A stretch of DNA of 53,941 bases, taken from Candidatus Sumerlaeaceae bacterium. Its GTDB lineage: Bacteria; Sumerlaeota; Sumerlaeia; Sumerlaeales; Sumerlaeaceae. Below are positions 47,248-53,941 of this stretch, one piece after another. The DNA lies in contig JAOAAY010000021.1 in NCBI GenBank assembly GCA_026418615.1, forward strand, positions 1-53,941, given 5' to 3'. The position numbers and the translations under genes were made by a program. Position 1 is the stretch's first letter. The number at the start of each line of letters is the position of its first letter. The notes under the pieces were generated by a model. It did no database searches, had not been told where the DNA came from, and saw only the letters and a program-made list of their open reading frames with translations.

Positions 47248-47264
47248 ATGTTTTGGATTGGCAA
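47236..47264 (-). promoter_or_regulatory. Predicted promoter of the rrf2-cysK-ABC unit
   Basis: On the minus strand TTGCCA (complement of 47259-47264; five of six consensus bases) and AATAAG (complement of 47236-47241; four of six) are separated by 17 bases. The promoter lies just after the stop of the RluB-like gene. Confidence 0.5.
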
Positions 47265-47268
47265 CGGC

Positions 47269-47997
47269 TTATGGGTTAGGCAGCCGCACCTCGCTGCGAA
47301 GGCTTGCGATTTCCTCCGCTGTGAGCAGACGCCACTTGCCGGGTGGCAAATCGCCCAGTAACAGAGCGCCCTCGCGGATCCGGATGAGGCGTTTGACGGG
47401 GTGGCCTACGCGGCGCATCATCTCGCGAACTTGGCGTTTGCGCCCCTCGGAGATGGTGATGGTGAGGGTCGTTGTGCCGTTTTCGCGGCTCAGGATACGG
47501 ACTTGGGCAGGGAGTGTGGGCCGTCCCTGCACCATGACCCCGCGCCTGAGTCGCCGGCACGCAGCCTGCGTCACCTCGCCTTCCACAGTGACCTTATATT
47601 CTTTTTCCACGCGGTAGCGGGGATGCATCAGGCGGTGGGCCAGGTCTCCGTCGCTGGTGAAGAGGAGCAGTCCTTCGGAATCGAGGTCGAGCCGCCCGAC
47701 GGCAAACACACGCCGCGGTGCATCGTGCACCAGTTCGTTCGCGGTGCGGCGGCCGCGTTGATCGCGTGCCGTGACGATGTATCCGGGCGGCTTATGAAGC
47801 ATCAGGTAGACATGTTGCTCCGCTTGAGGGTGCACCACCTGGCCGTCCAATTCCACCTGATCGGTGCCGGGTAAAATATTGACGCCCATGCGATCCACGA
47901 CCACTCCATTGACGCGGACGCGTCCCTTTCGAATGATGTCCTCGCACTGGCGCCGCGAACCGATCCCGCAGGCGGCCAAATAGCGCTGCAAGCGCAT
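47269..47997 (-). CDS. rluB: RsuA/RluB-family pseudouridine synthase
   Basis: About 242 residues. An S4 RNA-binding domain (MRLQRYLAACGIGSRRQCEDIIRKGRVRVNG, in part) precedes the catalytic domain with VGRLDLDSEGLLLFTSDGDLAHRL (in part, catalytic Asp in RLD) and RKRQVREMMRRVGHPVKRLIR (in part). It isomerises a uridine in rRNA, 23S if RluB-like. ATG 47997 is chosen; an in-frame GTG at 48054 would add 19 residues without family support. The final motif SEGRKRQVREM is closer to RluB/RsuA than to RluA. Confidence 0.92.
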   Translation of the reverse strand: MRLQRYLAACGIGSRRQCEDIIRKGRVRVNGVVVDRMGVNILPGTDQVELDGQVVHPQAEQHVYLMLHKPPGYIVTARDQRGRRTANELVHDAPRRVFAVGRLDLDSEGLLLFTSDGDLAHRLMHPRYRVEKEYKVTVEGEVTQAACRRLRRGVMVQGRPTLPAQVRILSRENGTTTLTITISEGRKRQVREMMRRVGHPVKRLIRIREGALLLGDLPPGKWRLLTAEEIASLRSEVRLPNP

Positions 47998-48100
47998 GCC
48001 CGCCTGCGAGCCACGGGCACCGTGCCAGCCGTGCGTCTTTTCTTGCGGTTCCACCTTATCTGTTGCAGCGTTGCATCATGTTCCGAATGGTGGATGAACG

Positions 48101-49120
48101 ATGAAACGCTTCACGCCAGAACTGGAAGAGTTTTTCGCAAGTGCCCAGCGCGATGTGGATCATGTCCTGCGCGCCCTGATTGCCCCGCATGAGAATCCGA
48201 TCCCGAATCTGGACGACGGGATTGCGTATGCGCTGGGGCTCGACGGAGAGGCCGCAGGAGGCAAACGGCTCCGGCCGCTACTGTGCCTGCTCGTCGCCCA
48301 CACGCTGGGCGGCAAAATGTCGTCCGCCATGCCCTTTGCTGCCGCCATTGAATTCATGCACAATTTTTGTCTTGTGCACGATGACATCGAGGACTGCGAC
48401 GAGTTTCGGCGCGGGCGCCCGGCCGTGTGGAAGAAGTTCGGCCTTGCTCACGCCATCAATATCGGCGACTACCTTTTTACCAAGATTTTTGCGGCGCTGT
48501 TGACCGGGGTGGGAGAAATCCCGCCGGAGAAGTTGGTGCGATTTTTCGCGCTGATGAGCGCGACGCTTGACCACACGCATCGGGGCCAGGCTCTTGATAT
48601 CAACGCCCGTTCCGGCCGCCTGTCCATTGAGAGGTACATGGCCCTTGTCACCGAGAAGACGGGATATTATCTGGCGGCGCCGCTGGTGGCCGGCGCCATT
48701 GCGGCGGATGCCCCGCCGGATGTGGAAGAAACGCTCAACTCCTACGGCATGTTCATAGGGCCTCTGTTCCAGATAAAAGATGATTTGATTGACCTCACGA
48801 CCAGCAAGGGGCGTGCGGCGCCGGGTTCGGACATCTGCGAGGGCAAGCGCAGTTACCTTGTGGCCTACGCCTGCGAGCATGCGCGGGAGTCCGAAGTGGA
48901 GGAGTTGATGGCCATCCTCGACCTGCCGCGCGAGCGGACAACGCCGGAGGATGTGGCCCGGGCCATGAACATTCTTGAGCGGTGTGGCGCCTTGGACGAC
49001 GCCCGGCGGGTATGCGGCGAACTCAAGACGGCAGCGCTGGAGGCTTTGATGCCTCTGCCTGCCAAGTTACGCGAGGTTCTCTGGCAGGTGACGGAATATC
49101 TCGCGGACCGTAAGACCTAA
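48101..49120 (+). CDS. Polyprenyl diphosphate synthase
   Basis: 339 residues, trans-isoprenyl diphosphate synthase. The first Asp-rich motif is DDIED in LVHDDIEDCDEFRRG, the second DDLID in QIKDDLIDLTTSKGR, and GGKRLRPLL lies near the start. It condenses isopentenyl diphosphate with allylic primers; short (GGPP) or long (quinone or lipid-carrier) chain length cannot be told from what is visible. The stop shares a base with the nadD start (TAATG), so the genes are coupled. Confidence 0.92.
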   Translation: MKRFTPELEEFFASAQRDVDHVLRALIAPHENPIPNLDDGIAYALGLDGEAAGGKRLRPLLCLLVAHTLGGKMSSAMPFAAAIEFMHNFCLVHDDIEDCDEFRRGRPAVWKKFGLAHAINIGDYLFTKIFAALLTGVGEIPPEKLVRFFALMSATLDHTHRGQALDINARSGRLSIERYMALVTEKTGYYLAAPLVAGAIAADAPPDVEETLNSYGMFIGPLFQIKDDLIDLTTSKGRAAPGSDICEGKRSYLVAYACEHARESEVEELMAILDLPRERTTPEDVARAMNILERCGALDDARRVCGELKTAALEALMPLPAKLREVLWQVTEYLADRKT

Positions 49121-49749
49121 TGCGGCAGCGGTTCTTGCAGCCGCACGATACCGCCCCGGCTGCCTCTGACACGATCGGGATTCTGGGGGGCAGTTTCAAT
49201 CCGCCCCATGATGCGCATGTGGACATCTGCCGTCAGGCGCTGGACGGAGGCCATGTCCAACGGGTTATTGTGGTGCCGGCATACCAGCATCCGTTTGGCA
49301 AGCCATTGGCTCCCTTTGCTGACCGGATGGCCATGGTGCGGCTAGCGTTTGAGCCGTTAGGCGACAAGGTCGAGGTGAGCGACATTGAGGGGGCGCTTTC
49401 TGGAGTCAGTTATACGATAGACACCGTTCGCGCCCTGCGGCGGCGACACTGCAACGCCCGCTTCCGACTGCTCCTTGGTGCGGATGTGCTGGCCGAACTG
49501 CCCAAATGGAAAGACATCCGGGAACTGCTGCGTCTGGCACCGGCATTGGTGTTCCCGCGGGCCGGTTCGCCCGTCCCGACGCTCCCGCGTGGGTTGTCCA
49601 ATATTGAGGTGGTAGGCGTGCAACCGCCGGATGTGAGCAGCAGCGGTGTGCGCCAGCAACTTGCTGACGGTGCGGACAAAATCCCCGCCGTGCCTGCGGC
49701 GGTCATGGATTACATCCTAAAGCACGGTCTGTATCGTTCCGGCGCTTGA
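49120..49749 (+). CDS. nadD: Nicotinate-nucleotide adenylyltransferase
   Basis: 209 residues. The nucleotidyltransferase motif GGSFNPPHDAH, VPAYQHPFGK, LLGADVLAELPKWKDIRELL (in part) and SSSGVRQQL fit NadD, which makes deamido-NAD in NAD synthesis. The first 20 residues are a short extension before the fold; ATG 49120 is retained because it overlaps the previous stop. rsfS, often next to nadD, is not present. Confidence 0.93.
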   Translation: MRQRFLQPHDTAPAASDTIGILGGSFNPPHDAHVDICRQALDGGHVQRVIVVPAYQHPFGKPLAPFADRMAMVRLAFEPLGDKVEVSDIEGALSGVSYTIDTVRALRRRHCNARFRLLLGADVLAELPKWKDIRELLRLAPALVFPRAGSPVPTLPRGLSNIEVVGVQPPDVSSSGVRQQLADGADKIPAVPAAVMDYILKHGLYRSGA

Positions 49750-49756
49750 GTCGCCG

Positions 49757-51124
49757 TTACATGATTCCCATGGTGAGGTCGGGGAACTCCTCAAACACCG
49801 AGGCGACGCGCGCGAGAAACGCCTCGTCGGCCGCCGTGAAATGCTGTCGTCCGCCGCGCCGGTCGAGGTAGAGAATCCCGCAGATTTCGCCGTTTACGGT
49901 GAGGGGAGCCGCGGCTGTCGAGTCTATCTGATAGGCCATCATGCTTGCCGAAGGGTCGCCGCCCGTAGCGAGGCTGGTCACAACGGCTCGCTGGCGCACG
50001 CAGGCGGAGAGAATGGAGGCCGAAATGGGAAAGCCTTCGGCGCCGCCCTCTCCCCAGAGCAACTTTCGGCCGGCTTGGGCGTGAATGGTCAGGCCGTGAC
50101 CCTGGGTGACCTTCACCATGATACAGGAGGATGTGGCGCCAAAGAACTGGTTGATTTCCTCGAGCAAGGCCTGAGCGTTGCGGACGCACCGCGAGGAGTT
50201 GGCGCGGATGAGCGATTTGTACATGCGGGCCAGCGCCTCGGCAAAATCCCGCTCGCGTGCGAGATTGGCGTCGGGCGCGGCGTGTGGCGCTGCGGCAGTC
50301 GCCGGAGCGGGCTGTGGCTCTGCGGGCCGTAGCGGTCGGGGCGGAGCGGGCGACGCCGGCGCGGCGAATGTGGGGACGGGTGCTGCCTCGCGAGTGGGCG
50401 AGTCCGCCCGCTGCGGGTGGATGCTCATCTGGGCATCCCGTTGCCCCGGCGCTTCGGTGACGGCGGCGGAAGGGCGCGCCAGCGCGGAATCCTGCCGGGT
50501 CACCATGATCTTGCGGTAGAACTGGTCGTAAGCCTCCTCAAAAGCGGGGCGGACCTCCTCGATGACCGAACGATCCACCTTGCGTTCCAGCGCCTCGATA
50601 ATCTTCGGCAGCCAATGGAGGAGCCGGTTGCCCTCCTTGTTGTTTTTGATGCGGGTCGTGCTAATAATTTCTTGGACACGCTCGGAAAAGAGGATGGTGA
50701 TGGCGCGCACCAAGGCGCTCAGCGGGAATAACCCGCCGGGCAGATCAGCGCGTACCTCGTGCTCGCTATCGTCCACCATGCGGTATCCCTTGGCCTTGAG
50801 CGTGCGTCCAATGGCACGGGTCATTTCTTCGGGTGGCAGGATTTCCGCGTCGTCGAGGCCCGTGTGCGCACGGTCAATTTTGACGCGCTCGACCGTGAAA
50901 CCGTTGCGGTCGAAGAAGGTGCGGATGACGCTCTCTTCCTGAGCAGCCAGCATGTCCGTGGTGCCGAAAACCATCATGGTCATCTCGCCCATATCCGCGA
51001 GTTCGGCGAAGAACACGCCGTCCTCCACCACGAACTTCCCCTCGGCCTCCGCTGCCTTGAGGTCCGCCTGCAGGTCCTTGATTTTCCGGCGAAGTTTCCA
51101 ACTTTTTTTGTCGAACCAGCCCAT
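49757..51124 (-). CDS. GAF-domain protein with unknown N-terminal region
   Basis: About 455 residues. Residues 1-25 form a basic amphipathic or coiled-coil start (MGWFDKKSWKLRRKIKDLQ). Residues 30-220 are an unrecognised alpha/beta region with MTMMVFGTTDMLAAQEESVIR (in part). A Pro/Ala-rich linker spans about 225-310. The C-terminal 140 residues form a GAF domain: AAPLTVNGEICGILYLDRR, similar in style to the GAF of the histidine kinase at 15004. There is no output domain, so it may be a regulatory subunit. ATG 51124 is chosen over an in-frame start at 51208 because the Gly-Trp-Phe start and coil look like a true beginning. Neither has a clear ribosome site. Confidence 0.7.
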   Translation of the reverse strand: MGWFDKKSWKLRRKIKDLQADLKAAEAEGKFVVEDGVFFAELADMGEMTMMVFGTTDMLAAQEESVIRTFFDRNGFTVERVKIDRAHTGLDDAEILPPEEMTRAIGRTLKAKGYRMVDDSEHEVRADLPGGLFPLSALVRAITILFSERVQEIISTTRIKNNKEGNRLLHWLPKIIEALERKVDRSVIEEVRPAFEEAYDQFYRKIMVTRQDSALARPSAAVTEAPGQRDAQMSIHPQRADSPTREAAPVPTFAAPASPAPPRPLRPAEPQPAPATAAAPHAAPDANLARERDFAEALARMYKSLIRANSSRCVRNAQALLEEINQFFGATSSCIMVKVTQGHGLTIHAQAGRKLLWGEGGAEGFPISASILSACVRQRAVVTSLATGGDPSASMMAYQIDSTAAAPLTVNGEICGILYLDRRGGRQHFTAADEAFLARVASVFEEFPDLTMGIM

Positions 51125-51233
51125 AGATGGTTGCCGTCGTCTTTCTCGATTCAGTGACTCCTGCCAGTTTAGACCGTTGCGGGATGTGTCAATGCCCGAC
51201 TTGATCAACCGGCGAAGTCATGCGCCATGGGTT

Positions 51234-53417
51234 TCAGGGGTGCGGGCGGATGAAACTCAGACTTTTATCGAGAATCTGAAACCAGCGGGCGAGACCGACG
51301 GCCAGCGGGTCATCCGCCAATCGGATCGTACGATGAGGACGCCGCACAACGACGCTGGCCACAAACTGCGTCTGGCCCCGCCGGAAGGTGCTTATGGCTG
51401 CCAGATTCCCGTGGGACATGTGGATATAGGCGATTTCGCCGACCCGTGCGGGAATTCGGCGCGCGATGGTTAAGTCGGTGGCGGTCATCCTACCCGGCTC
51501 TGGTGGCTGGTCGGTGACGGGGATGATTGTCAGGTTGTCGCGCACAAACGAATTCAGTTCCGAGGCGGTCATGCCGGGCGAGCCGCAATCAAACCGGAGG
51601 GGACAGCACGCGGTGGTTTGGCCCAAGAGACGGCTCACACGACACGCAGCGTCGAAATCCTCATAATGATAAATGCGAGTCACTGCAGTGCGAAGTGTCA
51701 TGTCGGGGATGGCGGCGTCAGAGGCCGTTTTCCCCGCACACTGGGTGCAGTCGGTCACAGGCAGGAGTTGTTCCCAAGCGGCCTTTCCCTGCTGAACGAG
51801 TCGCGTGGCGTCGGTGAGCAAGCGCAAGGCTGTCGCATCTGCCCTCAAGGCTGGTCCGGGGTGCTCATGCTGGATGGTCAGCGTTTGTGAGGTGTCGGTA
51901 ATTGACCACTCGGCCGGAACATCCCAGCGTTCCGCCTCTTTCTCGAGGCGCCGGGCCAGCAGATCTGTCGGTTTCGGAAACGGCATCATCTGCGCGCCCA
52001 CAGATCCGGCGAAGGCGCCGACAGACAGGAGGGTTGCGAGCCGGGGCAGACGGCGCGAACCGCGCCGATGGTGCCCGCTGAGAACGGGAGCGAGGCTAAC
52101 CCGGCATGTCAGGGAGAGTAGGGCGGCCATGACTAACAGGACGGGCAGATGGATCATCTCGTAGTTGACAATCAGCGGGATGACCATGCCGCTCCATGCC
52201 AGTGAACAAGGCACCGCCGGATGTCGCCATGCTCTGCATTTGTGACGAGTAAGGAGTCGGAAACAAACCAGCGCAAGTCGGCCCGCAATCACGCCCAGCA
52301 GGAGCAAGCCAAGGCCCCCGTGTTCGATTGCAAACCCCGCAACAAAACTATGCGCACGGGGCAGGGCGGGTACGGGGCTCTCTGTCGGGAAAAAAGCGTA
52401 CAAGATGTCGTAATTCGGCAACCCCCAACCGGTCAGCGGCCGTTCTCGCACCATGGCTATCGCTGCGGTGAGAGCCTGCAGGCGGTTTCCCAACGAGGCA
52501 TCCCGTTCGACGGACCAAGAGCCAACCCGTGCCGCCACGGGGCGATAAATCAAAGCGCCCAAAACACACACGGCCACGATTGCGCACCCGGCCAAGGGTA
52601 TCCGCACGGCTCGCAAGCGGTCCGTCCAGCCGCCTTGAATTCTCGAGGCAACAAGGGCTGTGCCGAGCAGAACAGTTACCCATTGAACAGCCAACCCGAG
52701 GTAGCCGCTGCGCGAATAGGTGAACGCGAGAACCACGAGGGTCAAACCGAGCGCAAGTCCAACGGTGACACCCGGCCAGCCACGCCAACGCTGGGGAATC
52801 CAGAATGGCCAAGCAGCAAGCAGAATCATGGCCGCGCCGTTAGGGCTGTTGAGGAGGCCGGAGAGGCGTACCTGACCGTAATGAGCATCCCTCCCGTCAC
52901 GCACGGGCAGCAGGTGGGCAATTAAACCGCTTTGCTGCAGACGCATGGGGTCGAGTACCCAAGAAGCCAACACCTGAAGCAGAGCGGTAAGCATTAGCAC
53001 AAGGCCCACGAGCGCGACAGTCCACCGCAGGAGCCGGGTCGTTCCGCGACGCGACGCCACCCACACAAACGACGAGACAGTCAGGATCTCCAAGCATGAC
53101 TGAAAGGCGAGAAATCGGTCTCCGGCGAGCCAGAGCCGTGATGGTTGAGCGCTGCCCGCCAGGGCGATCAGCACCATCCCGGCGAGCAGAGTCGCAGGCA
53201 GGAGGCCCGGTCTGGCACGCGCGCCGAGCACCGCGATTGCGAAGCATCCGGCCAACACCCAGACAACAGTGGCCTTTCCCTCCTCTGTTGAAAGTTGGCG
53301 GAGAAGCCAACTCCAGATGAGGCTGAACACTCTCGGATCGGCAGCGACGATCCACAGGCCAATGATGACGAGCGGCAGAACACCCAGCGCGAGCCGAAAG
53401 CAGTTCCGCATAGTCAC
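51234..53417 (-). CDS. O-antigen ligase/polymerase-like membrane protein with large C-terminal domain
   Basis: 727 residues. About twelve helices fill residues 1-440. The Wzy_C/WaaL signature is seen in LVVLAFTYSRSGYLGLAVQW, RERPLTGWGLPNYDILYAFF and PRAHSFVAGFAIEHGGLGLLLLG (in part). These enzymes join or polymerise undecaprenyl-linked glycans at the periplasmic face. After a last hydrophobic segment (about 455-475) comes a soluble domain of around 250 residues with several Cys (TDCTQCAGKT, TTACCPLRFDCGSPG); it resembles nothing I recognise and has no TPR pattern. GTG 53417 has GGAG nine bases upstream; ATG 53411 is possible. It follows the DUF1573 gene after 40 bases. Confidence 0.8.
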   Translation of the reverse strand: MTMRNCFRLALGVLPLVIIGLWIVAADPRVFSLIWSWLLRQLSTEEGKATVVWVLAGCFAIAVLGARARPGLLPATLLAGMVLIALAGSAQPSRLWLAGDRFLAFQSCLEILTVSSFVWVASRRGTTRLLRWTVALVGLVLMLTALLQVLASWVLDPMRLQQSGLIAHLLPVRDGRDAHYGQVRLSGLLNSPNGAAMILLAAWPFWIPQRWRGWPGVTVGLALGLTLVVLAFTYSRSGYLGLAVQWVTVLLGTALVASRIQGGWTDRLRAVRIPLAGCAIVAVCVLGALIYRPVAARVGSWSVERDASLGNRLQALTAAIAMVRERPLTGWGLPNYDILYAFFPTESPVPALPRAHSFVAGFAIEHGGLGLLLLGVIAGRLALVCFRLLTRHKCRAWRHPAVPCSLAWSGMVIPLIVNYEMIHLPVLLVMAALLSLTCRVSLAPVLSGHHRRGSRRLPRLATLLSVGAFAGSVGAQMMPFPKPTDLLARRLEKEAERWDVPAEWSITDTSQTLTIQHEHPGPALRADATALRLLTDATRLVQQGKAAWEQLLPVTDCTQCAGKTASDAAIPDMTLRTAVTRIYHYEDFDAACRVSRLLGQTTACCPLRFDCGSPGMTASELNSFVRDNLTIIPVTDQPPEPGRMTATDLTIARRIPARVGEIAYIHMSHGNLAAISTFRRGQTQFVASVVVRRPHRTIRLADDPLAVGLARWFQILDKSLSFIRPHP

Positions 53418-53457
53418 CAGACGGCACTCCGCCTAACCCGCTGCGTCGCGGGGAGTC

Positions 53458-53904
53458 TCAACGCTTGGCGACCTCATACGCCACGGAGAGGGTATGAAGC
53501 CTGAGACTGTCGTCTTCGTGCAAGACGATATTCCGAACGAAAGAGCCCAGCATCTGCGTTGTGTCCAACTGCAGGATCATTTCGGCATTGTGGCCCGGCG
53601 GAACCACAAGCGGGAGGTCAGCGTCGGGCATGGCGCAGTCGCAGGATGACTCAACGCTTACGAAAACGCGCGTGGTGAGGGTGTCGTTCTGGAGAGTAAC
53701 CGGAATGCTATAAAGCGTGCCTTCTGCCAGCGTGGCCAGCGTTAGCGTCGCCGAGGTGTTTGTCAGCCGTAGTGGCGCTGCTGTCTGTGCATCCGGACTG
53801 GGCGTGAGGCTCACGCGCCGTAACTGCGCCCGGTAACCAGATACCAAGAGAGCCGCGAACACGAGAACTGCGACCATGAGCGCGGTGTTTCGTGCCCCCT
53901 TCAT
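53458..53904 (-). CDS. Membrane-anchored DUF1573 protein
   Basis: 148 residues. A single N-terminal helix (residues 7-24) anchors a periplasmic immunoglobulin-like domain with the DUF1573 hallmark: VESSCDCAMPDADLPLVVPPGHNAEMILQLDTTQMLGSF (given in part), in which CDC is the paired cysteine. The function of the family is unknown. It probably begins an operon with the O-antigen-ligase-like gene. ATG 53904 is the only Met before the anchor. The contig ends 37 bases upstream, so earlier genes of the operon may be missing. Confidence 0.85.
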   Translation of the reverse strand: MKGARNTALMVAVLVFAALLVSGYRAQLRRVSLTPSPDAQTAAPLRLTNTSATLTLATLAEGTLYSIPVTLQNDTLTTRVFVSVESSCDCAMPDADLPLVVPPGHNAEMILQLDTTQMLGSFVRNIVLHEDDSLRLHTLSVAYEVAKR

Positions 53905-53941
53905 GGCTCAGGAATGCCTTTGTCGTCGCTTCCACGCGGCG

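Overview
The window is 53.9 kb of chromosomal sequence (GC roughly 60%) from an anaerobic, probably diderm bacterium, assembled from short reads: it opens with a 19-base Nextera transposase adapter, and the first gene is cut by the contig end. No rRNA, transposase, phage gene or CRISPR array was seen, and there is one tRNA. The lineage cannot be fixed from this piece. A bifurcating-type [FeFe] hydrogenase, an FTLIELL pseudopilin, a giant carboxypeptidase-regulatory-repeat protein, DUF1573 and an O-antigen-ligase-like protein would fit a candidate phylum near the PVC/Sumerlaeota/Omnitrophota kind, but that is a guess.

Layout. 1-1.6 kb: 3' part of an AddA-type helicase-nuclease. 1.7-7.9 kb: a Rex/CRP-like operator followed by hydC-hydB-hydA, in which HydB carries a fused NfnB/GltD-like flavoprotein; a pseudopilin overlaps the end of hydA. 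8-24 kb: mixed genes (small permease, tRNA-Arg, 13-repeat surface protein, prfA, duplicated-module membrane protein, FHA-GAF histidine kinase, GT-C glycosyltransferase divergent from an exported glycosidase-like protein, BASS/arsenic-type transporter, CobA-HemD fusion), then an 810-base gene-free leader. 24.5-38.8 kb: tuf and the S10-spc ribosomal cluster through secY, map and a NUDIX gene, with an extra 73-codon gene between rpsC and rplP and several hairpins at gene junctions. 38.8-42.5 kb: two glycosyltransferases, a MraY/WecA-like protein that has lost its catalytic acids, and maf. 42.5-48 kb (minus strand): an RluB-like pseudouridine synthase, then a sulfur unit made of a cysteine-free Rrf2 regulator, cysK, a lipoprotein and a sulfonate-type ABC transporter. 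48-53.9 kb: polyprenyl synthetase, nadD, a GAF protein, an O-antigen-ligase-like protein with a large Cys-rich tail, and a DUF1573 protein.

How the parts work together. The hydrogenase operon suggests H2 metabolism coupled to NAD(H), ferredoxin and, through the fused flavoprotein, perhaps NADP(H), controlled by redox state if the operator is a Rex site. The glycosyltransferase, polyprenyl synthetase and O-antigen-ligase genes point to an envelope polysaccharide. The Rrf2-cysK-ABC unit looks like regulated sulfur uptake and cysteine synthesis.

The strongest unexplained signal is compositional. Reading the whole window by eye I found no ACGT tetramer at all and only one AGCT, inside the tRNA-Arg D arm, although about 190 of each would be expected at this base composition. 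The avoidance holds in every gene and in spacers, and fits pressure from a restriction or other DNA-targeting system acting on these two palindromes across the genome.
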